From Methylococcaceae bacterium NSP1-2 (lineage in GTDB: Bacteria; Pseudomonadota; Gammaproteobacteria; Methylococcales; Methylomonadaceae): 8,178 nucleotides of DNA. The notes below the pieces were generated by a model, which searched no databases, had not been told where the DNA came from, and saw only the letters and a program-made list of their open reading frames with translations. Numbering within the stretch: the stretch's first letter is position 1; each line of letters begins with the position of its first letter. Positions 1 to 6,966 of the stretch are shown one piece after another. Where the stretch lies: the NCBI GenBank assembly GCA_002256685.1, contig NQJH01000111.1, forward strand, positions 1 to 8,178, given 5' to 3'. The position numbers and the translations under genes were made by a program.

Positions 1-1044
1 ACTAATCAATGGATTAATGACGTGTTCTAAACCACCCTGCATGATGTCGTCTAATTTATACAGGGTTAGGTTGATACGGTGATCGGTTAAGCGTCCTTGT
101 GGGTAGTTGTAGGTGCGGATACGTTCGGAACGGTCACCACTGCCGACTTGTAATTTGCGGGTTAGGGATTGATCGGCGTGGTGTTTTTCTTGTTCGGCGG
201 ATAATAAACGCGACGCTAATAATGACATCGCCCGCGCACGGTTTTTGTGCTGTGAGCGTTCATCTTGGCATTCGACCACTGTGCCTGTGGGAACGTGGGT
301 AATGCGGATTGCCGATTCGGTTTTGTTGATGTGCTGACCACCTGCACCTGAGGCGCGGTAAGTATCGACTTTTAAATCAGCGGGATTAATGTCGATGGCA
401 TCCACTTCTTCCACTTCGGGCATGATGGCGACGGTACAGGCGGAGGTGTGAATACGCCCTTGTGATTCGGTTTCTGGCACACGTTGGACGCGGTGTGCGC
501 CTGCTTCAAATTTTAATTGTGAATACACATCACGACCGATAATGCGCAAGATGATTTCTTTATAACCGCCGTGTTCACCAAAACTTTCGTTGATGATTTC
601 GGTTTGCCAGCCGCGTCGTTCGGCATAGCGTTGATACATACGCGCTAAATCGCCCGAAAATATCGCCGCTTCATCGCCGCCTGTGCCAGCTCTTATTTCT
701 AAGAAGATGTTGCGGTTGTCGTTAGGGTCTTTAGGCAGTAGTAATAATTGCAATTCGTGGTCGATGGCATCTAATTCATCTTGCGCTTCGCTGATTTCTT
801 CTTTTGCCATTTCGCGCATTTCGGGGTCATTGTCAGTTGCCATTTCTTGCGCGGAAGCCAGCTGAATCAGCGTTTGCTCATAGCGTTTATAACAATCCAC
901 CAACGGGGCGATTTGCGCGTATTCTTGGCTGAGAGCGCGGAATTTATTTTGATTGTTTTGGGTTTCGATTTCTGAGAGTAAGGCGGCGATTTCGTCGTAA
1001 CGTTCGCAGAGATTTTCTAGTTTTTGTTGTATGGATTTTTTCAT
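1..1044 (-). CDS. prfA: Peptide chain release factor 1 (RF1), 3' end cut by window edge
   Basis: RF1 recognises UAA and UAG in the ribosomal A site and triggers hydrolysis of peptidyl-tRNA. The minus-strand frame is open from ATG at 1044 to base 1, giving 348 residues of a family that is normally about 360, so only roughly a dozen C-terminal residues are missing. Visible in order: an N-terminal helical domain starting MKKSIQQKLENL; a GTGGDEAA motif near residues 151-158; the RF1 stop-codon tripeptide P-E-T at 190-192, in the context RVPETESQGR (RF2 has SPF there); and the catalytic GGQ at 235-237 in GAGGQHINKTES. The GGQ glutamine is the known target of the PrmC methylase. No clear Shine-Dalgarno precedes the ATG, but the N-terminus aligns with the family. 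The gene is divergent from gnd, so hemA, the common upstream partner in gammaproteobacteria, is not next to it. prmC may lie beyond the window. Confidence 0.97.
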   Translation of the reverse strand, partial: MKKSIQQKLENLCERYDEIAALLSEIETQNNQNKFRALSQEYAQIAPLVDCYKRYEQTLIQLASAQEMATDNDPEMREMAKEEISEAQDELDAIDHELQLLLLPKDPNDNRNIFLEIRAGTGGDEAAIFSGDLARMYQRYAERRGWQTEIINESFGEHGGYKEIILRIIGRDVYSQLKFEAGAHRVQRVPETESQGRIHTSACTVAIMPEVEEVDAIDINPADLKVDTYRASGAGGQHINKTESAIRITHVPTGTVVECQDERSQHKNRARAMSLLASRLLSAEQEKHHADQSLTRKLQVGSGDRSERIRTYNYPQGRLTDHRINLTLYKLDDIMQGGLEHVINPLIS

Positions 1045-1110
1045 GGTTTGATAGATTGTGGTGCAATAATCTGCATAATTTACCATGTGTAGGATTTAAT
1101 AGTTAGTGGC

Positions 1111-1133
1111 GTACAAACACAGGTTTGTACTCC
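1111..1133 (-). repeat. REP-like hairpin with GGAG foot
   Basis: An 8-bp perfect stem (1111-1118 pairing with 1123-1130) encloses a 4-base loop in the prfA/gnd gap. Read on the minus strand it begins GGAGTACAAAC, so a GGAG tetranucleotide sits at the 5' foot of the hairpin, as in REP elements mobilised by RAYT transposases. Two other gaps in this window contain hairpins with the same GGAGT foot but different stems. The classification as REP is inferred from form alone. Confidence 0.55.
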
Positions 1134-1155
1134 CCATAATCAGTCATGGCTTTTA

Positions 1156-1164
1156 TGTTAAAAT
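1156..1164 (+). promoter_or_regulatory. Putative extended -10 promoter for gnd
   Basis: TGTTAAAAT at 1156-1164 fits an extended -10 element (TGN plus TAAAAT, five of six matches to TATAAT), about 32 bases before the gnd ATG. No good -35 hexamer is present 16-18 bases upstream, which is tolerated in extended -10 promoters. A good ribosome binding site, AAGAGG at 1186-1191, lies 5 bases before the start codon. Confidence 0.4.
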
Positions 1165-1196
1165 TTAGCCGTTAACAACTCCACTAAGAGGCAAAC

Positions 1197-2564
<1,368 letters not shown>

Positions 2565-2579
2565 AAATCATTCGCGTCA

Positions 2580-2618
2580 TTTTGGCAGGGATTGCCAAAA
2601 GCCAAGGATGGCAGTTTT
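2580..2618 (+). terminator. Terminator-like hairpins after gnd
   Basis: Starting 16 bases after the gnd stop, an 8-bp stem (2580-2587 with 2593-2600, loop GGGAT) is followed by an alternative pairing of ATTGCCA (2591-2597) with TGGCAGT (2609-2615, one G-T wobble) that leads into TTTT at 2615-2618. The second form resembles an intrinsic terminator but the stem is weak, so the exact fold is uncertain. Confidence 0.4.
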
Positions 2619-2626
2619 AACTATGC

Positions 2627-2669
2627 GCTTCAGCTATTTTCTAGCCAATAGCTGAAGCTATTGGACTCC
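2627..2669 (-). repeat. REP-like hairpin, CCAATAGCT family, between gnd and nadB
   Basis: Two mutually exclusive palindromes overlap here: a 12-bp perfect stem (GCTTCAGCTATT at 2627-2638 with 2647-2658, 8-base loop) and a 9-bp inverted repeat (CCAATAGCT at 2645-2653 with 2656-2664). On the minus strand the second one starts with GGAGT (2669-2665), the same foot as the hairpin at 1111. The CCAATAGC stem recurs at 6885-6892. It lies just past the nadB stop, so it may also act in 3'-end formation for both convergent genes. Confidence 0.6.
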
Positions 2670-2681
2670 TGTAATTGCTTG

Positions 2682-4286
2682 TTATGGAGGCGTTAAAATA
2701 GTATTTTTCGCAGGTTGACTGTCATCGGTTTCTGGATAGTCTAAGGTGTAATGTAAGCCACGGCTTTCTTTACGTTGTTTAGCGCAACGAATGATGAGTT
2801 CAGCAACGATGACTAGATTGCGTAATTCTAACAAGTCACTGGTGACACGAAAATTACCGTAATATTCAGCAATTTCTTTTTTGAGTAATTCGACGCGATT
2901 CATAGCGCGGTCTAAGCGTTTGTCGGTTCTGACAATACCGACATAGTCCCACATAAAACGGCGCAATTCAGCCCAGTTGTGCGATACCACCACTTCTTCA
3001 TCGGAATCACTGACTTGTGACTCATCCCAATCGGGGATATTTGGCGGGGGTGAAATGGAATCCAATTTTTGTAAAATATCTTCACTGGCGCGTTCTGCAA
3101 AGACTAAACACTCCAGTAATGAGTTGCTTGCCATGCGATTAGCCCCGTGCAAACCAGTACTGGCGACTTCACCAATCGCATAAAGATTGTGAATGTCGGT
3201 ACGCGCATAACTATCGGTTAATACGCCACCGCAGGTGTAATGTGCCGCCGGTACAACAGGAATGGGTTGCTTGGTAATGTCTATATCAAATTTTAAACAG
3301 GTTTCATAAATTGTTGGGAAGTGTTCACGAATGAAGGCTTCGGGTTTATGACTAATATCGAGATACACACAGTCTATACCGCGTTTTTTGATTTCGTGGT
3401 CGATAGCTCTAGCGACAATATCACGCGGGGCTAATTCGGCTCTGGCATCAAAATTGTGCATAAAAGGTGAACCGTCTGGCAAAATTAATTTGCCGCCCTC
3501 GCCTCTTACCGCCTCGCTGATAAGAAAAGATTGGGCATGTGGATGATATAAACAAGTTGGATGGAACTGCATGAATTCCATATTACTGATTCGACAACCC
3601 GCTCGCCATGCTAAGGCAATACCGTCACCGGTCGCGCTTTGTGGATTCGTGCTATATAAATACACTTTACTCGCACCACCTGTGGCTAACACCACAACAC
3701 GCGCCGTCATGGTTTTAACTTGCTGTTGCTTGGCATCTAATACATAAGCACCCACCACACGTTTACCCGTTTGATCGACAGCCGGTCTCGTAATCAGTTC
3801 GACTACATTATGATGCTCGAATAATTCAATGTTGGTGTGTTCTTTAGCGCGATCAATCAGTGATAACGACACGGCTTTGCCTGTCGCATCAGCGGTATGG
3901 ACGATACGCCGATGTGAATGCCCGCCTTCACGGTTTAAATGCAGTTTTATTTCGCCATCGGTTGATTCTTCTTCGGTGAATACCACGCCTTGTTCGCGTA
4001 ACCAATTAATTGATCTTTTACCGTGCGTGACAGTGAGCCTGACTATATTGGGATCACACAAACCCGCGCCTGCATCAAGGGTATCGTCAATATGCGATTC
4101 AATCGAATCCTCGGCATCAAACACAGCGGATATGCCGCCTTGTGCGTAGTAAGTGCTACCCGCCGTTAAAGCGAATTTTGATAGCACAGCAACACGGATT
4201 GACTGTTCCGCTAGTTTTAAAGCAAGACTTAAGCCAGCTCCACCACTTCCAATAATAAGTACATCGTAATTTTTTGCGTCAGACAT
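2682..4286 (-). CDS. nadB: L-aspartate oxidase
   Basis: A flavoprotein that oxidises L-aspartate to iminoaspartate, the first step of de novo NAD synthesis; NadA then condenses it with dihydroxyacetone phosphate to give quinolinate. The 534 residues match the roughly 540 of the E. coli enzyme. The FAD-binding GSGGAG is at 13-18, STYYAQGGISAV at 44-55, the substrate region REGGHSHRRIVHTADATGK at 119-137, FMQFHPTCLYHP at 238-249, the conserved arginine R288 in APRDIVARAID, and H349 in VPAAHYTCGG. GLHGANRMASNSLLECLVF (378-396) is the C-terminal FAD signature, and a helical domain follows from about residue 435. The APRDIVARAIDHE and AAHYTCGG blocks and overall length favour NadB over the related SdhA/FrdA. 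The ATG at 4286 lacks an obvious Shine-Dalgarno, but the N-terminus fits the family. It is transcribed divergently from rpoE, a common gammaproteobacterial arrangement. Confidence 0.97.
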   Translation of the reverse strand: MSDAKNYDVLIIGSGGAGLSLALKLAEQSIRVAVLSKFALTAGSTYYAQGGISAVFDAEDSIESHIDDTLDAGAGLCDPNIVRLTVTHGKRSINWLREQGVVFTEEESTDGEIKLHLNREGGHSHRRIVHTADATGKAVSLSLIDRAKEHTNIELFEHHNVVELITRPAVDQTGKRVVGAYVLDAKQQQVKTMTARVVVLATGGASKVYLYSTNPQSATGDGIALAWRAGCRISNMEFMQFHPTCLYHPHAQSFLISEAVRGEGGKLILPDGSPFMHNFDARAELAPRDIVARAIDHEIKKRGIDCVYLDISHKPEAFIREHFPTIYETCLKFDIDITKQPIPVVPAAHYTCGGVLTDSYARTDIHNLYAIGEVASTGLHGANRMASNSLLECLVFAERASEDILQKLDSISPPPNIPDWDESQVSDSDEEVVVSHNWAELRRFMWDYVGIVRTDKRLDRAMNRVELLKKEIAEYYGNFRVTSDLLELRNLVIVAELIIRCAKQRKESRGLHYTLDYPETDDSQPAKNTILTPP

Positions 4287-4338
4287 AAAAGCAGGTTCGT
4301 TGAGTTGATGGGGCTAGCTTAGTGAGCATCGTTTGGGG

Positions 4339-4344
4339 ATAATA
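4339..4344 (-). promoter_or_regulatory. Possible -10 element for nadB
   Basis: The minus strand reads TATTAT here (five of six matches to TATAAT), about 52 bases before the nadB ATG. The hexamer 17 bases upstream (TGTGCT) is a poor -35, so this is only a candidate. No recognisable NadR or NrtR operator was seen nearby. Confidence 0.25.
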
Positions 4345-4378
4345 ACGCTTTTTAACGCGATAGCACACACATAATTAA

Positions 4379-4405
4379 GAACTTATGCAGTTTAATTTTG
4401 TCTAC
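4379..4405 (+). promoter_or_regulatory. Sigma-E-type promoter of rpoE
   Basis: GAACTT at 4379-4384 matches the core of the sigma-E -35 element (GGAACTT), and a 16-base spacer separates it from TCTAC at 4401-4405, close to the TCTGA-type -10. Transcription would start near 4411, leaving a leader of only about 15 bases before the GTG start of rpoE. The match and position imply positive autoregulation of the sigma factor, as known for E. coli rpoE and Pseudomonas algU. Confidence 0.75.
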
Positions 4406-4425
4406 TCAGCCTATTAATCGATACG

Positions 4426-5031
4426 GTGAATAATTATACGAAAAATACTGAGCAACTGGATCAAGAACTGGTGTTGCGCGTGCAACACGGTGATAAGGCG
4501 GCATTTGATCTTTTGGTGATTAAATATCAACATAAAATCATTCAGTTGGTTAATCGTTATGTCAAAGATCGTAATGAAGCGCAAGACGTGGCGCAAGAAG
4601 CCTTTATTAAAGCCTATCGAGCCATTGGCAGTTTCAGAGGCGAGGCGGCTTTTTATACTTGGCTATACCGTATTGCTATTAATACCGCAAAAAATGACTT
4701 GGTATCACGGTCAAGAAGACATTCCAATTATCAAGTCGATATACAAGAAGTTGAAATCTATGAAAACGCGCCTCAGCTACAAGACATGGACACGCCAGAA
4801 ACCGATTTGTTAAATCAGGAAATACTGGCAACCATTAAAAAAACTATCGAAGGATTACCTGAAGAAATGCGGGTCGCCATTATACTGTGCGAATTTGATG
4901 GCTTGAGTTATGAAGCCATTGCACAGGCAATGAATTGTCCCGTTGGGACTGTGCGCTCGCGTATTTTTAGAGCGCGTGAAGCCATCGATAATGAATTAAC
5001 CCCTCTGCTTACACACGGTAACTTTCAATGA
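4426..5031 (+). CDS. rpoE: RNA polymerase sigma factor RpoE / AlgU (ECF, sigma-E)
   Basis: An extracytoplasmic-function sigma factor that directs RNA polymerase to envelope-stress promoters. Over its 201 residues, region 2 runs from about 25 to 94, with DVAQEAFIKAYRAIGSFRGE (54-73) and FYTWLYRIAINTAKN (76-90). A linker rich in acidic residues follows. Region 4 runs from about 132 to 187, with LPEEMRVAI and the helix-turn-helix ending CPVGTVRSRIFRAREAID. These blocks are nearly the same as in E. coli RpoE and Pseudomonas AlgU. The start is GTG: an in-frame stop at 4393-4395 limits upstream extension, no ATG lies between, and the GTG product has the normal N-terminal length. No Shine-Dalgarno is visible in the very short predicted leader. 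The stop overlaps the next gene in an ATGA, implying translational coupling with the anti-sigma factor. Autoregulation is likely from the sigma-E promoter just upstream. Confidence 0.96.
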   Translation: MNNYTKNTEQLDQELVLRVQHGDKAAFDLLVIKYQHKIIQLVNRYVKDRNEAQDVAQEAFIKAYRAIGSFRGEAAFYTWLYRIAINTAKNDLVSRSRRHSNYQVDIQEVEIYENAPQLQDMDTPETDLLNQEILATIKKTIEGLPEEMRVAIILCEFDGLSYEAIAQAMNCPVGTVRSRIFRAREAIDNELTPLLTHGNFQ

Positions 5032-5276
5032 GCGAAAAAATTTCCCGATTCTTAGATGATGATCTCAATTATGACGAAACCTTGGGTTTATTACAGGTCA
5101 TAACAGAGCAACCTGAGATGAAAGACAAACTAAAACGTTATGCAGCCGTCAGTCATGCGATGAAAACAAATGATTTTTTATGGGTTTCAACTGATTTTTC
5201 GATGCAAATTAATCAAGAAATTCAGCAAACTCCTGTGGATGGTTTTTTGCAAATAAACAAGAAGCTGCTAAATTGA
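5028..5276 (+). CDS. Short RseA-like anti-sigma-E protein lacking a membrane segment
   Basis: An 82-residue protein that starts inside the rpoE stop (ATGA overlap). Its first 50 residues have the RseA N-terminal pattern: MSEKISRFLDDDLNYDETL, then a helix, then QPEMKDKLKRYAAVSHAMK, resembling MS-x-LSALMDGE and PEM..W..Y..I.D.M of RseA. In RseA this part wraps around sigma-E and blocks polymerase binding. The position directly after rpoE supports that role. E. coli RseA is 216 residues with a transmembrane helix and a periplasmic domain that binds RseB; here the protein stops after NKKLLN with no hydrophobic segment. A single-base shift at the T6 run (5243-5248) gives only a short alternative tail in either direction and no membrane helix, so one sequencing error would not restore a full protein. 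There is no cysteine, so it is not a zinc-binding ZAS anti-sigma factor. It may be a soluble anti-sigma factor or a decayed rseA. Confidence 0.8.
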   Translation: MSEKISRFLDDDLNYDETLGLLQVITEQPEMKDKLKRYAAVSHAMKTNDFLWVSTDFSMQINQEIQQTPVDGFLQINKKLLN

Positions 5277-5388
5277 TTAACGAAAGCCTTTAATCTTGAA
5301 ATATGAAAATTAATAACCACCCCTGTAAACAGGCTTACTATCTACCGATTGTATTCATCACAACAAATTATTTTTCATGTTGAAAAAT

Positions 5389-5392
5389 GGAG
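5389..5392 (+). promoter_or_regulatory. Ribosome binding site that sets the mucD start
   Basis: GGAG lies 5 bases before ATG at 5398. It favours that start over the in-frame ATG at 5377, which has no Shine-Dalgarno and would put seven extra residues ahead of a normal signal peptide. The rest of the 121-base gap after the anti-sigma gene (5277-5397) shows no rseB remnant and no convincing promoter, so mucD is probably read through from rpoE. Confidence 0.7.
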
Positions 5393-5397
5393 ATTCT

Positions 5398-6813
5398 ATG
5401 TTCAAAAATATCAAATGGTCTGTTTTTTTAACAGTACTATTTTTTAGTCAACAGGTTTTAGCGCAATTACCCGATTTTACTGAAATGGTAAAAACCAATG
5501 GGGCATCCGTGGTCAATATTAGTACCACGCAAAAAGCTAAAACGGTTGAAGAAATAACCGATAAAGAACCGGCACTGCCAGAAGGAATGCCCCCCGAAAT
5601 GGAGGAGTTATTCAAACACTTTTATAAAAACCCTGACAGTGAAGGTGAAGATGAAGGCGGCGATGAAGATGAGCAGTCTTTAGGCTCTGGCTTTATTATT
5701 TCTAAAGATGGTTATATATTGACCAATCATCATGTCGTTAAAAACGCTGATGAAATCATCGTTAAACTCTCAGACCACAGAGAATTAGTTGCCAAACTGA
5801 TAGGTTCTGATGCGCGTACTGATGTGGCGGTATTAAAAGTCGATGCCGCTGATTTACCCGCCGTGACCATTGGTTCGCCCGAACAACTGAAAGTCGGTGA
5901 ATGGGTCTTAGCGATAGGCTCACCCTTTGGTTTTGAGCAATCGGCAACCGCAGGTATCGTTAGTGCGAAAGGTCGAAGCTTACCCGGTGGCAATTATGTA
6001 CCGTTTATTCAAACGGATGTCGCCATCAATCCGGGCAACTCAGGCGGTCCATTGTTTAACATGGATGGCAAAGTCGTTGGTATTAACTCGCAGATTTACA
6101 GTCGGACAGGCGGTTTCATGGGGCTATCATTCTCCATTCCGATGGACGTAGTAATGAATGTGGTTGATCAAATAAAAGCCACCGGCAAAGCGACACACGG
6201 TTGGTTAGGCGTGCAAATACAAGATGTGACACGCAAACTAGCAGAATCTTTTGGTATGAAAAAGCCACAAGGTGCGTTAGTGGCTAGAATCGTACCCGAT
6301 AGTCCTGCTGCTCATGCTGATGTGCAAATTGGTGACATTATTACTGAATTTAATGGTCAACCCGTTGAAACTTCTGGTGATTTGCCACCGATGGTCGGTG
6401 TTACGCCCATCAATAACACGGCCACTTTGAAACTTATTCGCCAAGGTGAAACTAAAACCGTCACGTTTAAAGTGGGGCTATTGCCTGACCAAGATAAAAA
6501 ATTAGCTAAAACCAAAGTGGAAGCAAAATCCTCCAATAAGTTGGGCGTTAAGGTCAGTGAACTGAGTGCGGAAGAAAGAGATGCCGTACAGGTCGCTAAA
6601 GGTGGCGTATTAGTTCGTGATGTAGAAAAAGGTGTCGCTAAAGAAGCAGGTATTCAGCGCGGCGATGTCATTTTACGCATTCAGAATGAAGTAATTAATA
6701 GTGTGGATGATTTTGATAAAGCCATCAAAAAACTACCTGTTGGTAAATCGATTGCTGTTTTAATTCAACGTCACGGTAATCCTGCCTTTTTGGCACTGAC
6801 TGTCACTAAATAA
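5398..6813 (+). CDS. mucD: Periplasmic serine endoprotease MucD / DegP family (Do-like, two PDZ domains)
   Basis: A trypsin-like HtrA protease that degrades misfolded periplasmic proteins and, in Pseudomonas, dampens the AlgU response. The start at 5398 gives 471 residues, close to the 474 of P. aeruginosa MucD. A Sec signal peptide (basic MFKNIK, hydrophobic core, cleavage after VLA at 20-22) directs export. The catalytic triad is H112 in TNHHVV, D142 in ARTDVAVL and S215 in GNSGGPL. PDZ1 spans about 268-365 (GWLGVQIQDVT onward) and PDZ2 about 380-468. An unusual acidic stretch (SEGEDEGGDEDE, 81-92) replaces the usual loop just before QSLGSGFI. It lies downstream of rpoE and the short anti-sigma gene, where rseB would normally intervene, and is probably in the same operon and sigma-E controlled. 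The general assignment is firm; the choice of MucD over DegP/DegQ rests on length and gene order. Confidence 0.94.
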   Translation: MFKNIKWSVFLTVLFFSQQVLAQLPDFTEMVKTNGASVVNISTTQKAKTVEEITDKEPALPEGMPPEMEELFKHFYKNPDSEGEDEGGDEDEQSLGSGFIISKDGYILTNHHVVKNADEIIVKLSDHRELVAKLIGSDARTDVAVLKVDAADLPAVTIGSPEQLKVGEWVLAIGSPFGFEQSATAGIVSAKGRSLPGGNYVPFIQTDVAINPGNSGGPLFNMDGKVVGINSQIYSRTGGFMGLSFSIPMDVVMNVVDQIKATGKATHGWLGVQIQDVTRKLAESFGMKKPQGALVARIVPDSPAAHADVQIGDIITEFNGQPVETSGDLPPMVGVTPINNTATLKLIRQGETKTVTFKVGLLPDQDKKLAKTKVEAKSSNKLGVKVSELSAEERDAVQVAKGGVLVRDVEKGVAKEAGIQRGDVILRIQNEVINSVDDFDKAIKKLPVGKSIAVLIQRHGNPAFLALTVTK

Positions 6814-6823
6814 ACCTGAATAG

Positions 6824-6845
6824 TTCCCACGCTCTCGCGTGGGAA
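6824..6845 (+). terminator. Hairpin after mucD, possible terminator or repeat
   Basis: A 9-bp perfect GC-rich stem (TTCCCACGC at 6824-6832 with 6837-6845, loop TCTC) begins 10 bases after the mucD stop. No T-run follows, so it is not a classical intrinsic terminator. It could stabilise the 3' end of the mRNA. Hairpins with a GTTCCCACGC stem occur as dispersed repeats in several gammaproteobacteria, so it may be a repeat rather than a dedicated terminator. Confidence 0.5.
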
Positions 6846-6880
6846 TTCATCCAGCAACGCGCCTGTGTTGCATAACACTG

Positions 6881-6936
6881 AAGTCCAATAGCTTCTGCTA
6901 TTGGACTTTAAAACAGCTAACGCTGTTTTACTCCTG
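6881..6936 (-). repeat. Compound REP-like element: two hairpins with one GGAG foot
   Basis: Two hairpins lie back to back in the mucD / glycosyltransferase gap. The first has a 12-bp stem (AAGTCCAATAGC at 6881-6892 with 6897-6908, loop TTCT) and shares CCAATAGC with the element at 2645. The second has a 9-bp stem (TAAAACAGC at 6909-6917 with 6922-6930, loop TAAC). On the minus strand the unit begins CAGGAGT (6936-6930), the same foot as the other two elements. Compared with the 2645 copy, the second hairpin looks inserted between the foot and the CCAATAGC palindrome. Confidence 0.6.
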
Positions 6937-6966
6937 CTAAAACCGACCACATCTGAGACTACCATC

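Noticed and set aside
99..302. Plus-strand open frame opposite prfA
   Set aside because: The opposite strand carries RF1 with its GGQ and PET motifs; this frame is low-complexity shadow.
3829..4149. 106-residue plus-strand open frame antisense to nadB
   Set aside because: It lies wholly within nadB, has no recognisable domain and no ribosome binding site; nadB is certain on the other strand.
5296..5318. TTGAAA as a -35 for a separate mucD promoter
   Set aside because: No -10 hexamer at 16-18 bases and no sigma-E type GAACTT; read-through from rpoE is simpler.
5322..5333. CCTGTAAACAGG palindrome before mucD as an operator or terminator
   Set aside because: Only 4 bp of stem with a workable loop, no T-run and no known operator match; likely chance.
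5377..5397. Upstream ATG for mucD, adding seven residues
   Set aside because: It has no Shine-Dalgarno, while ATG 5398 has GGAG at proper spacing and starts a normal signal peptide.
5277..5397. Remnant of rseB or of the RseA membrane segment
   Set aside because: Read in all forward frames, the gap has early stops and no hydrophobic stretch or rseB-like sequence.
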